Below, piece by piece: positions 10,877 through 21,724 of a DNA stretch of 64,000 bases; the first letter of the stretch is position 1, and the number at the start of each line of letters is the position of its first letter. A program made the translations under genes and the position numbers. Under the pieces are notes generated by a model. It searched no databases. It was not told where the DNA came from and was given only the letters and a program-made list of their open reading frames with translations. The DNA is taken from the NCBI GenBank assembly GCA_002179805.1, contig NAVB01000216.1, forward strand, positions 1 to 64,000, given 5' to 3'. The stretch is from Acanthamoeba lenticulata. Lineage: Eukaryota; Discosea; Longamoebia; Acanthamoebidae.

Positions 10877-12925
10877 ATGAGGTTTCTGTCGGGGTCGCGT
10901 GCCTCTGGGCAGCTTGCCTCGAACGCGCTGCTGGCGCTCATTGCCATCGCTTTCGCTTTCGTTCTTTGTCCGACAGTGGCCGGAGAGACTGACTTCACGC
11001 TCTACCACATCGAAAACGCGACCGCTCGTGGTATCTCCCCCGCGCATACCTCTTGTAAGCAGCGCAACCCTCACCCATCTCCATACACCAAGATGCTGTG
11101 TGCAGCGACGGCTCGCCCGCAGGCTACTACTTCCGTCCAGGCTCCGGCTCTGGCCAACACCTCTGGAACTTCCACTTGATGGGCGGTACTTGTCCTCCAC
11201 TTCCTCTTCTTCTTCTTCTTCTTTTGACTGCTTCATTGTGGCTGTACCAAACATGGACCCAATACAGGCTTCTGGTGCTGGGACGAGGACTCTTGCGCCG
11301 AGCGTGCCAAGCTGGCGCCGTACCTCATCAGCATTGCGGGCTCCAAGCCGCAGTGGTCCGGCCCGGTGGGCATCTTTGCCACCAACCAGACGACCAACCC
11401 CACCTTCTACAACGCCAACCACGTCTACGTCCTGTATGTCGTTCAGTTGCCCAAGTCAAGAAAAAAAGCAAGTCAACCAACGGCTTGGTGTGTGACGCGC
11501 AGGTATTGCTCGAGCGACGCGTGGAGCGGCGACGCTTCCAAGAGCGAGTCGGGCATCTTCCACTTCCGCGGCAAGAAGATCGTCAAGGTTGACACACCAT
11601 CATCAACAGCAAAGAATGAAAGCGAAGGCTAACGCGATTGCGGCCTTGGGGGGACTCAGGCGGTGGTCGAGGACGTGTATCAGTACAGGGGCCTCCGCGA
11701 ATCGGGCGACCAGAAGCGCGTCCTGTTCTCCGGCTGCTCGGCCGGTGGCGTCGGCGTCGTCGGTGCGCCGCCCCGCCTTTATCCTCTTGTGTTTCCGGGA
11801 GCCCACTGACTTTACCTTGCCGCGACCTTGTCCAGTCAACGCCAACTTCGTGCAGGAGACGCTCCGCGGCCTGTTCCAGGACCAGACCAGCATCTTGGGC
11901 CTGTCTGACGCCGGCATCATGTTCGACTACCCTCTCTACACTGTACGCCTCCTCAATTGTAATGGGAATTGATGTTTGGCGAGCGTGAATGACCCACCGC
12001 CGCGGCCACAGGACCACGCGCTGAAGGACCACGTGTTTGACACGACCATCATCCCGGCGCTGGCCCAGTTCACCCAGGGCATCGCCCTGTGGAAGGGCCA
12101 GCTCGATCCAGCCTGCTCGGCAGCGTATCCCAACCAGGTACTCCCGCCTTTGGCCTGGTGGGCGTTTTGTGCACAGCGTTGTCCGCACGAGGCTGACCCC
12201 AACACCTCACGCGACAGCCGCAAAAGTGCTACTTTGGGCAGTACGCCTTCCCCTACATCACGCCGCCGATGCTTATCAACCAGCAGCAGTACGACGCCTG
12301 GCAGCTCGACTGGTACTCCTCCGCGTCATGTGGTCCCATCATCCTTGGCGTCGCGTTTTGTGCTCAGCTGCCTTTGGCGCGTGCAGGAACATCGGCTTCG
12401 TGCCGGCGCAGTACAACAGCAGCATGGAGGGCTACGCCAACAACTACAGGTGCGCAGCCCGGCTTGCTTGGGGGCCACCCAAGTAGACGCTGACCAGTTG
12501 GACGCAGACTCAACACCGTGCAGGAGCTGGCGCTGGCGATCAAGCAGAAGCACACCGTCTTTTCGTACCTCCACCATTGCCATTACCGTGATCACGGCCC
12601 CGAGCGCGTGTGAGTTGGCCACTGATTCTGCCACATTTGCACGCGCGACGCACAGGGGCATGTGTTTCAGCCACTGCAGCTCGGACAATCCCAACTGGGC
12701 AAACTTGCGCCTGCGCGAGGACACCGGCCTCTCCCTCTCTGCCGTGTTTGGTGCGTGTGATCGATGTTGGCCCTTCCCGGCCCAAAGGGTCTTGGATCTT
12801 GCTGATGATCTCGTGCGATTGCAGAATCCTGGTGGCGCGCCAAGGGCACGGCCACGCCGCAGCTCTACTACGACCACTGCGGCAGCTTCAACTGCAGCGT
12901 GGGCTGCCCCGCCCCAGAGTTCTGA
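10877..12925 (+). CDS. pectinacetylesterase/Notum-family secreted hydrolase
   Basis: This predicted secreted serine esterase belongs to the pectinacetylesterase (PF03283-type) family. The ATG at 10877 gives a basic start and a hydrophobic core (LLALIAIAFAFVLCPTVAG), a typical signal peptide. About eleven exons follow. Successive blocks are CSDGSPAGYYFRPG, LWNFHLMGG (oxyanion region), WCWDEDSCAER, YVLYCSSDAWSGD, FSGCSAGGVG (the GxSxGG nucleophile elbow, about 11725-11755), then GLSDAGIMFDYP, FGQYAFPYITPPML, HHCHYRDHG (a likely catalytic His region) and a Cys-rich C-terminus ending at TGA 12923-12925. Many cysteines suggest disulfides. In an amoeba it could de-acetylate plant or microbial polysaccharide. 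Because Notum in this family de-acylates proteins, the substrate is open. Confidence 0.88.
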
Positions 12926-12943
12926 ACTGGGCAAATAAAATTT

Positions 12944-12980
12944 TTAATTTATTTAATTTATTTAATTTATTTAATTTAAA
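12944..12980. repeat. (TTTAATTTA)n simple repeat
   Basis: Four to five tandem copies of an AT-only unit lie between the stop of the esterase gene and the stop of the convergent WD40 gene. This is ordinary AT-rich intergenic simple sequence, perhaps shared by the two 3' UTRs. Confidence 0.8.
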
Positions 12981-13015
12981 ATAAATTCTTTTTTTTTCAG
13001 GTGCGTTTAAAGCGT

Positions 13016-15630
13016 TCACTCCTCCTGGCCAAAGAGGGACACGTTCTCGTCGTACCACCAGGTCTTGACCGTCCCGTCGTCGCCGCAGCTGGCGAGGAGG
13101 GACTGGTAAGGGTTCCAGGTGGTCGTGTAGACGGTGCCGGTGTGGCCCTTGAGCGTCTGGAGGAGGTCGCCCGTCATGATGTCCCAGATGTAGATCTGCT
13201 CGTCCTCGGACGCGCCGACGATGAGGGACTCGTTCGGCCCGAACGACGCGCGCAGGAAGTTCTTGGACGTGTTCTGGTGGCCCTTGAACCGCCTGATGGG
13301 CCGCGCCTGTCGTTGTTTATTTCGTTTTGTTGTTTATTTATTATTTATTATTTATTTGTTATTTGTTATTTTTTGTTTCGTCAGACATAAGGCCAAAACA
13401 AGGGGGAAAAAGTGGCAATGGCAAGGAGCGTACCGTGCGCACGTCCCACAAGCGGTTGGAGTTGTCCTTGGACGACGTCAGCAGTAGCGACCCGTTGTGG
13501 CTCATCGCCACCGACGTCACCTCCCTAGGAGAGGACACGGAATGCGCGGAATGAGCGATGGAATCCAAAGAATTCAGCATCAACGTGATGGCCGCACCCG
13601 AGGTAAGTGCTGTAGGTCTTGATGCAGAGGCCCGAAGTGATGTCCCAGAACTTGACAGTGTTGTCCTTGGAGCCCGACACGATGAGGTTGCCGTAGGGGT
13701 TGAAGATCACATGCGACACCGACGCGGTGTGGCCGCTAAACTTCTTCACGAGCTGGCCGGTGCGCACGTCCCACAGGTTCACCGCCCGGTCGTACCCGCC
13801 CGTCGCGATGTGGTTCTGGCCAAGAATAAATTGCGTTATTTTTTTTTTTATATTGAATATATTATTTTTAAACACAATAAAAAATCAAATAAAAAGCGGC
13901 CGTACCTCGCCGGGGTGGAAGTGGACGGTGTAGACGTCGCCCTCGTGGCCCTTGAAGGTCTTGGTGGCCACCACGGCTTGTCGGCCCAAATCCCATAACT
14001 GCAGCCAAGGCAAAGGACGAGGTCGTCAGACGATTCAAGTCACAAGGGAGGGAGGGCACATGTGCAGGAAAGAGGTGCCTTGGCGGTGGCATCGCCCGAG
14101 GCCGAGGCCAGCAAGAGGCCGGAGGGCGCCGACGAGATGTCCCACACGCGCGATGTGTGGCCGTGGAGTGTGTGCAGGCACGAGCCCGTCTCCGACTCCC
14201 ATATCTTGATCGTCCCGTCACTGTTCCGAACAAGCGTTTGATAAAAATATATAAATTAAAATAAATGGAAAAAATGGTGGGCGTACCTGGAACCGGAGGC
14301 CAGGGTCAGGCCTTCCTCGCCCACGAACTCGACGCACTTGACGTTGGCGGCGTGGCCCGTGAGGGTGTTGCGCAGCGCGTTGGGCAGCAGGAACGGGCTG
14401 TAGTCCTCCAGCAGCCTGTTGCAGTTGCGGTCTCTGCAATCAGCCCGGGGTCGTTCCAATCCCGTCACATGCGAGGAGGTCGACGTACGTGTTGATCTTG
14501 GGGGCCACCTTGGGGTGGTACCGCGTGAACTCCATCTGATAGGCCACGGCCTGGCGGAGCAGGTGCAGCAGCCGGTTGGGCGGCAGGTCCACCGTGTGTC
14601 CGCCCTGCTGTAGGTGGAGGGACGTGTGAGCACATACACACACACGCACGCCACTGACGAGGAAAACGCTACCTGGCCCAGGCGGCGGATCTCGAGGTGG
14701 AACATGGCCTCAAACTGCTCGACCACATGCTCCCTGGAGTTGCCCTTGGCGCCGTCCCAGTTCTTGAAGGAAGGCGCGTCCTGGATGTTCTTGCACGTCA
14801 GCAGGAAGCACAGATCCTTGAACTCCTCGGGACTCCCGGCGTATCGCTCCAACGGCTTCAGCCGCTTGGTCAGGTGTGTGAACGCCTGTGTGCGCAGCAG
14901 CCCCGCGCGTGCGCGTGTGATGAGAGGTGCGCGATCGCGCGAGCGCTGGGCCGGCGGGGCTCGAGGTCGGCGCGGCGTGGCGCACCCGCTGGTACTCCTG
15001 CTTCTCGAGGAGCTCGAGGTACTGCTGCTTGTAGACGGCGTACATGAAGGCCTTGTGGTTCTTGAACAGGTTCTTGGTCAGGAGCTTCTCCACTTCGTTC
15101 CAGTCGCCCTCTGGGACACATGCACGACGCCACACAAGTGTGAGACAAACAGGTTCGGGCGGTGAAGAGACAGGCGTGGGTGGAGCACCAAGGATGGCCT
15201 TGCGCATGGCCTTGAGCTGCACGCGCTGCTCGACCTCCTCGTACATCTTCACGTTGGCCTCGTCCTGGATCGTGAGCGCCGACGCCGTGTAGCCACTGTC
15301 CTGCAGGTACTGCACAATCATGCAGATGATGTCCTGCGCACATGGAAAAGCTATGAGCAAGAGAAGGCCCGCGGAGGACAAGGCAGGGGAACGTGGACTT
15401 GCCTCGCGAATCTTGGGGTCAGTGGGGTTGAAAAGCTCGTCCTCGCGGAGGATGCGCTTCTTCTGAAGACCGACGTGCTCGCAGTTGGCCAGCCGCTTGC
15501 TCACGCTCTGTAGCACCTCGGTGCGCTCATCCTTGGCTGCCACGCCCGCACCAACGCTGCTGACGACCGCTCCGGTGCTGCTCGTCAGCGGCTTGCTCTC
15601 CTGATTTATGGACAAAGCATCACCAGACAC
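13016..15630 (-). CDS. LisH/CTLH WD40-repeat protein
   Basis: The N-terminal low-complexity region is followed by a LisH-like segment (IICMIVQYLQDSGYTASALT, about 15330-15270) and a CTLH-like helical block (DWNEVEKLLTKNLFKNHKAF onward). A helical linker follows (LPPNRLLHLLRQAVAYQMEF), then about seven WD40 repeats: NTLTGHAANVKCVEF, HGHTSRVWDIS, KTFKGHEGDVYTVHF, KKFSGHTASVSHVIF, an NRLWDVRT repeat, RRFKGHQNTSKNF and QTLKGHTGTVYTTTWNP. The stop is TGA at 13016-13018. The layout resembles GID7/WDR26 and SMU1 proteins, which act as scaffolds in an E3 ligase or the spliceosome, but I could not assign either. The reading frame stays open upstream of 15588 without an in-frame ATG; the nearest ATG (15662) is in another frame. 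The start is therefore uncertain and may need one more intron. Confidence 0.85.
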
Positions 15631-15838
15631 AAAGGAATTTCGATTAATTGGCTGGATGACATGGTGGAGATCAAACTAAACCAGCAAAGCGAAATAAATC
15701 AAAAAATAGGGGTTACGTTCGCACCATTTGTACAGATGGTGCAGAGCTGCTTGTGCCTTGTTGATGAATTTAATAACTATTTGTTGTTTGTTTTTATTTT
15801 ATTTTTTGTCTAAGTTTTCTTTTGCATATTTGGCGAAG

Positions 15839-16747
15839 ATGATGAAGGAGGAGACCTGGTTCGAGGGCACTGGGGGCGATGTGGCGATCGATATGGACAG
15901 GACACACGCCCCAGGAACTAGGGGTGCACGGGGCGAGTCAGGAGACCCCACCGCGTTTGATGGCTTGCAAAACAAGATTATGTATGAGGTTGCTGGCCGC
16001 ATGTTTCAGCAGGCGCAGACACAAGCTGGGGGCATGTTCAACCTCTACGCTAATCTGGAGCTCATCAAGCCCTACTTTGACGTTGAGCTGAAGACTGTCC
16101 TGCGGCGGATCAAGATGTCATTCGTGCCCAAGGAGCCGAATGAGCTGTTGACCTCAAGGACTCCCGATCTCTATGGACCAACCATGTTGGTCTTCACTCT
16201 CGTGGCCATCTTGCTCTTGGGAATGAAGCTCAGCCACAAGACGGTGCAAGAGGGTACACTGATGGGATCAGCGTTTGGCCTTTGCTTCTCGTATGTTGCC
16301 ATCCACCTCTTCCGTGATTTCTTTGGAAGATTGTCACCATCCTGCTACAAACTCATCCACCAACACGTTCATTCCTCAATCTGCTCGCACAGGTACTGGG
16401 TCATGGGGTCGCTCGGCATGCGCTTCGCAGCTTACCTCTGCAACATGCCCCTCTCCGTGCTCGAGTCGTTGTCGCTCGCGGGCTACGGCCTCGCCGGCTA
16501 CTGCGTCGCCCTCCTGGTGCACTACTTCCTCCATCCTATCTCGCCGCTCCTCTCCACGGTCGCCTTCCTCGTCGCTGGAGGCGCGTCGGCTGTCACCCTG
16601 GCCTGGGTCTTCTGGGGCGAGCTGCGCCACCGCAACCCGAGCAAGGCCATGATCACGGCCGGCTGCGTGGCGGCCGTCCACTTCCTCTTCCTCCTCTACC
16701 TCCGCTTCTTCTACGCCTCGCTCTACGACGCAGTGGCCTCCATCTGA
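15839..16747 (+). CDS. YIPF3-like Yip1-domain membrane protein
   Basis: The acidic cytosolic N-terminus (from MMKEETWFEG) is followed by the conserved PYFDVELKTVLRRIKMSF block and five hydrophobic segments between about residues 110 and 300. This is the Yip1 arrangement. The phrases NLYANLELIKPYF and GYGLAGYCVALLVHYFL fit the YIPF3 branch, which is a Golgi protein paired with YIPF4 in animals. The frame is open throughout. However, 16332-16390 begins GTCACC, ends CTCGCACAG, and looks like a 3n-length intron. Splicing it would replace a polar insert (about SPSCYKLIHQHVHSS) and join FFGRL to YWVMGSLGM. Proteins may therefore be about 303 aa unspliced or about 283 aa spliced. Confidence 0.8.
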   Translation: MMKEETWFEGTGGDVAIDMDRTHAPGTRGARGESGDPTAFDGLQNKIMYEVAGRMFQQAQTQAGGMFNLYANLELIKPYFDVELKTVLRRIKMSFVPKEPNELLTSRTPDLYGPTMLVFTLVAILLLGMKLSHKTVQEGTLMGSAFGLCFSYVAIHLFRDFFGRLSPSCYKLIHQHVHSSICSHRYWVMGSLGMRFAAYLCNMPLSVLESLSLAGYGLAGYCVALLVHYFLHPISPLLSTVAFLVAGGASAVTLAWVFWGELRHRNPSKAMITAGCVAAVHFLFLLYLRFFYASLYDAVASI

Positions 16748-16951
16748 GGAGACGAGAGAACATAGGAGAAGGAACATGAAGAGGGCGCAGAGCGGGCGCC
16801 TATGCAGCTCAGGAGAAAGAGGGGGAGGGGGCGAGAGATTGATGTAAAGAACACAGAAATTGATTTACAGCTGCCTCATCTTGTTCAACACAATCTTTGT
16901 AATCTCTTCGTCTCAGAAGGACGAACCCACATACACCACTCCTCCTCATGC

Positions 16952-18763
16952 TTAGAACTTGAACTCCTTGTACTTCTTCTTGTCCTTGGCGTCCTTCTTG
17001 GCCTTCTTCTTGGCGTGCTCGGCCAAGAGGTCGCTCATGTCCTCCCGCTCGGGCTGGCCGGCGGCCTTGACCGTAGCCTCGTACTTCTCCTTGAGCATGT
17101 CGTCGGTCAGGTTCTCCAGCTCGCTCGGGTTGAGCGTGATGGCCACCTCCTTCGTCTTCTGGCTCTTGATCAAGTTGACCGCCTCGCCCTTGGACTTGCC
17201 GCCCGCCGCGGCGCCCTTGTCCTCTTGGCCGCTGATCACGTACGTGTGCGCCGACCCAAAGGCCGCGCTGCCCACCTTGGCCTCGCGCTGCTGGAGCACC
17301 TGGTAGAGCGGTCGCTCTTCCTGCGGCTGGCCGACGTCCTTCTTCCTGAGCACGAGGTGGTCCGGCGTGGCGATGCCCGTCGGGGTGACGAGGCCGCCGT
17401 GGTCCGGAACGGCAGCCTGAGGCGGGAGACCGCCGGGAATGCCAGCGACGTGAGCGGCCTCGCCCTCTTCGGCCTCTTCTTCGCCCTCCTCGGCCTCCTC
17501 TTCTGACTCCTCTTCCTCCTCCTCCTCGCTCTCGTACTCCTCCTCTTCGAGCTCGCCCCAGTGCTTGCGGTCGATCGGGCCGGCCGAGGCCATATCGTCG
17601 GCGCTCTGACCGTAGAGGGAGCCAAAGACGTCGCCGTAAAGGGGGCGGCCCTCACGATCGACGGGCGGCTTGCCCCAGCCGCCGGGGTGGTAGCCGAACG
17701 AGGCGCCCGGGGGAATGGGTGCGTTGAGGCCAGGGATCTTGAGATTGGGATATGAAGGGGGCGGGCCGTAGCGCTGCATGTTGATGAGCCACGGCGGGGG
17801 CGCGCCGTCGGGCATGCTGAGGGCCTCCTTGAGATCGGCCGAGAGCATGCCAGGGCGCTTCTCCTTGAGCCGCACCTCAAACTCTTTGCCCTCGTAGTAG
17901 GTGTCGCCGTGCTGGGTGAGCTTGGGCTTGGTCTGATGGCGGAAGAACGCGTCGTGCAGGACCTGGTAGTCAATGTCGAGCTTGCCCATCTTGGGCGCCA
18001 TACGCTCGCGCTGCTTCTGCTTGAGCTTCTTCTTCTCATCTTCCTCCTGAAGGGCCTGCCGAATGCGAGTGATGCCCGTGGCGGCGATGAATTCGGGCAG
18101 CTCGAATGGCGGCTTCGCAATACCGCGCTTGCCTTGAAGGTACTTCCTCTTCTGGCACCAATGTCGCGGCACTGGCACGGTGTTGCGGTACGATTTGAGC
18201 ATTACCAGCAGTGGAGGATCGCCCGCCGTGACGTCCCACACCTCGACTACCTCGGGGCGCGCTACGAGCTGCTTGAGAACGGCTACCGACAATCGCTTCT
18301 GCTTCTTTCGCTCCCTCTTCGACATGGCCGCTTCGCCGTCTTCTCCATTCTCGCCCGCAGCCTTGGCCTCATCGTCGTCGGCGCTCTTCTTCTCGGCCTC
18401 CTCTTCTTCTTCTTTCTTGGCCTTTTCAAGCTGCTCGCGCTCCTCCTTGCTCATGCAGAGTTCTTCTGGCGCAGCGAATTTGGCAAAGATGTTTGAAAAA
18501 GCAGCAAAGGCGGCAGCGTCTTCCGCATCCTGGGGCCTATACGAAACATATTCGATTTCACCCTCCTCAACGGAATCATTGGCCTTTGTGTCCTCTTCTT
18601 GCTTAACGGGCATCAATCGAGGCTGCTTGGCCTTCTTCTTCTTCTTTTTCTTTACCACCCTCTTCCTCTTCTTCCCGCTCTTCTCTGCGATCGAGGCTCC
18701 ATTAATCGTCTCCTCTTTCGCTTTGAGCCCATCCGCAGCAACGGCAGGCGCTAGAGTTGCCAT
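16952..18763 (-). CDS. SF3B2: splicing factor 3B subunit 2 (SAP145)
   Basis: This intronless gene encodes an SF3B2 orthologue, part of the U2 snRNP SF3b complex that contacts the branch-site region with SF3B4. I chose ATG at 18763 (MATLAPAVAADG) because the reading frame further upstream has no Met. The N-terminus has a Lys-rich nuclear targeting stretch and an acidic EEGEIEYVSY motif. The DUF382 core runs from QLVARPEVVEVWDVTAGDPP through VPVPRHWCQKRKYLQGKRGI. The PSP domain follows (RPGMLSADLKEALSMPDGAP, then PGGWGKPPVDREGRPLYGDV). A long Glu-rich stretch and a Lys-rich C-terminal tail (KKKAKKDAKDKKKYKEFKF) complete it. At about 600 aa it is shorter than the human protein, mainly at the N-terminus. 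Confidence 0.95.
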   Translation of the reverse strand: MATLAPAVAADGLKAKEETINGASIAEKSGKKRKRVVKKKKKKKAKQPRLMPVKQEEDTKANDSVEEGEIEYVSYRPQDAEDAAAFAAFSNIFAKFAAPEELCMSKEEREQLEKAKKEEEEEAEKKSADDDEAKAAGENGEDGEAAMSKRERKKQKRLSVAVLKQLVARPEVVEVWDVTAGDPPLLVMLKSYRNTVPVPRHWCQKRKYLQGKRGIAKPPFELPEFIAATGITRIRQALQEEDEKKKLKQKQRERMAPKMGKLDIDYQVLHDAFFRHQTKPKLTQHGDTYYEGKEFEVRLKEKRPGMLSADLKEALSMPDGAPPPWLINMQRYGPPPSYPNLKIPGLNAPIPPGASFGYHPGGWGKPPVDREGRPLYGDVFGSLYGQSADDMASAGPIDRKHWGELEEEEYESEEEEEEESEEEAEEGEEEAEEGEAAHVAGIPGGLPPQAAVPDHGGLVTPTGIATPDHLVLRKKDVGQPQEERPLYQVLQQREAKVGSAAFGSAHTYVISGQEDKGAAAGGKSKGEAVNLIKSQKTKEVAITLNPSELENLTDDMLKEKYEATVKAAGQPEREDMSDLLAEHAKKKAKKDAKDKKKYKEFKF

Positions 18764-18925
18764 CTTCTTGATCGGCCGGAGACAAAACTGCAAAAATCTT
18801 TTTCTCAGCGCTTTTTGCCTGGTCCAGAATTATCGCTACCTTTTCTTTTGAGTAACTTCTTGAAATTGTTGGGAAAGAGCACATTTTTTTTGTTTTACAG
18901 TAGCGGGAGACCCGGGTCCCGGGAC

Positions 18926-21455
18926 TCACGCGAACTTCTTGAGGCCGTCAAGCTTCTCCTTGAAGTGTGCTGGGCAATAAGGCATGCCCTGCCAGTTGAA
19001 GAAGCCCTCGGCGCCGAAGAACTGGTTGCAGTCCGAGCACACGAAGCAGCTCTGGTGCACCACGCGGAAGGTGAGAACTTCTCTCGCGAGGCCTGTCGTC
19101 AGCAGTCGTACCTTGTGCCACACTTTGCCCAGAGCTGCCTTGTCGCCCGTGCCCACACACTCGTCGCACTGTGAAGCCAATGGGCAGATTGTTAGGGGCC
19201 AGTTCTCCCGACCTGGGGGGGGGTGCGACTACCTTGGCGCACAGCAGGTTCATGACACGGTAATAATCCTTCCGGCAGTAGGGCAGGTCGTTGTGCGTGT
19301 AATAACCGTCGTGGAATGGTTGCGAGCAGGTGACGCACACAAAGCAGTGCGTGTGCCACTGCTTGGAGGCTGCCAAGACCACTCGGTCCTGTGTGTATGC
19401 ATCATCATGGCGGGGCGTCAGGCCCGACCAAAGTGGACGTGCGCAGAGGGACGGATCATCGATACCCGGATGAGATCGCTGCACTTGCCGCACACGTGAC
19501 CCGCGGCTTCGAGGTAGTGGTCGAAGCAGTATGGCTTCCCGCCGTACTCCCAGTAGTACTGGTCGAACGACGAGCTGCACTTGCTGCATACGAAGCAATC
19601 TGCAACACCAACCCATCAATCAGTCCTGGTCGCTTGTGCCCGACATCCATGAGCATAACAAGCAAGATAGCGTACCGACGTGATAGAGGTCCTGCTTGTC
19701 CACCAGCACGATGATGCCCGAGAGGAGCATCTCGCAGGCCGGGCACAGTCGCTTGGCTGGAATAGAAACAGAATGTCAAGCATCTCTGGCCCAATCCGGT
19801 CCAGTTGATTGGTTGAGGCACGTACACTGCTCCGTGGTGGCCTCAGACACCTCAAAGCTGCTTCCGGCAGCGATGGGCGTGTAGGCTGGCGTGTCGTTAT
19901 TGCTGTTGTTCGTGTTGCTCCGCTCCCGCTCCTCAGCGGCGGCCTGCTCTTCCTTCCTCCGCTGTCGCTCCCGCGCCTCGCGCAAGTGCTCCCTGCAACG
20001 TCACCACAGGTGAAGGCTTTGATCAGCTCCACGGTCATGTATAGCGACATGAATCATCCCAAGGAAGACATACAGGGCCACATCTCTCTGAGAGTCGGTG
20101 AGCTGCCGCAGGACTTCCTCACGCTTCCGCTTTGCCTCCTCCTCTGAGATTGGAGCTTGTTGTTGTTGTTGTTTCTCCTCTTGAAGACGTTCTTCCTTCT
20201 TCCGGTCCTGTTCCTCCTTTCTCTTCCTGATCATCTCCTCTTCCATCTTCAGTTTTTGTTTCTTCTCCTCCAACTTTTCGATCTCGTCCTGCGTCTCTCT
20301 GTGGTTTTGTGTATTGCATACTGTAGTTAGGCATCGACTGCGGTGTCTCAATCAAGTGGGTGGTCGTGCTTTCGGCTGCGCATCTTCATCTGCTCAAGCC
20401 GTTCTTGCATCAAACGAATCTCCTCGGCTTTCTGGGCCAGGCTCTGCTCTCTTTCCTTCATCTTGGACAACATCTGCGCGCCAAAAAGGGTTGGGTGTGG
20501 TTGCACTGCAACAAGGTGGTGCAAGGTGAGCACCTCAGCCGAGGGTCGTCTCTCCAGACGAGCCGAAGAGCGGACAGACGCGACTGGCGAGGCCGGCCTG
20601 GTCGGCTCCTCGGTCTTGAGGTCGACAACGCGCACGGGCGAGGCCGAGCTCGTTGGAAGGTCCGTTTGAAGGTCAACCAAGCGCACGGGCAAGGGTTCCT
20701 GCGGCGATAAGGGCTGTGGAGTCTGCGTTGGGAGGGTCTTAGACTTGAGGTTCTCTCCCAGCTGGTACTTCTTGATCATTGTCCAGAACAGGGCCAAGCT
20801 GGTCTTCGGGTCTCCTGACGCGATGCCTGTCCCCGTCCAGGTTGAGTGAATGAAGACGTGGCAAAAAATGCTTCCTGCATAGGCCTCGAGAGGCGTACCT
20901 TGGACGTCTGCGCTCACGGGGCAGCCGTCGGCCATGAGCAACTTGACAGCCAGGTTTATGTTCTCCAGTTTCTGTGCTAGGAAAAGGGGACTGTCGCGCA
21001 CCAAGAGAAGCAGCACGTCATTGGCATGACGAAGAATCAAGAACAAAGAAAGAGGAACAACGTACTTCTTTGTGTAATGGCCCGCCATGCCGTGGGTCAA
21101 GAGCTCGGCCATGTGAATGAGCGCAACGCCTGGTCGCACACGTTCACAAGCATTGAAAGTTGAGAAATAAACCACTTGCAAACAAGTTGGGCGGGGAAGG
21201 GGCACCATCCATGGAGTCAGTCACAATATCTCCAATCTTGATCCCCCTTTGACCCAGAATAAAGTTGGCCCAGTTCGTGAAGATCTGCAGGCAATCACGT
21301 CAGGAAGTCGAAGAAGAAGCAAGTGGGGAAGTTGAATAAGGCGGATATACTCTGATTTGGTAGGCGTTCACTTGGAGGATCCGCTCCCTTTCGGCCGCAG
21401 GGTCACTCACTTCCAGTCCATCGTCAAAAACTGGCGCGCCTTCCTCACTGTTCAT
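18926..21455 (-). CDS. calponin-homology plus triple-LIM protein
   Basis: The start is ATG at 21455 (MNSEEGAPVFDDG). A single CH domain follows over several exons: FTNWANFILGQRGIKIGDIV, VALIHMAELLTHGMAG, KLENINLAVKLLMADGCPV and DPKTSLALFWTMIKKYQL. A Pro/Ser linker with two VRVVDLKTE/VRLVDLQTD repeats and a long charged coiled coil (20460-19900, KMKEREQSLAQKAEEIR onward) lead to three LIM domains. LIM1 begins CPACEMLLSG, LIM2 CGKCSDLI and LIM3 CDECVGTGD. Each has the CxxC...HxxC...CxxC and final C/H/D pattern (DCFVCSKCSSSF, HCFVCVTCSQPF, SCFVCSDCNQFF). The stop is at 18926. Proteins with this combination bind actin and signalling partners in amoebae (Dictyostelium ChLim is the closest idea I know). 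The role is inferred. Confidence 0.85.
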
Positions 21456-21724
21456 CTTCTTCTCTTCTCCTTGAACTAGCTCCTGTGGTAGGAGGTGTCC
21501 TCTTGTTTTTCTTCTTTCGAGGTGCCCCTGTCTTCTGTCTAATTCTTTTCGAGCCCCTCCCTGAGCTGGGACTAGACCCAAGGCCACCGTTACCTAGCGC
21601 AGCTCGTGTGCCAGATGCTGTCGACAGAATGCATTGGCGAACTGGAGCAAATGCGCGAGTAAGGGAGCAAATGTTCCTGTGCAGCGCCAATTTTAGGCCA
21701 TACTGGCCTGTTTTTGGTGCAGTT

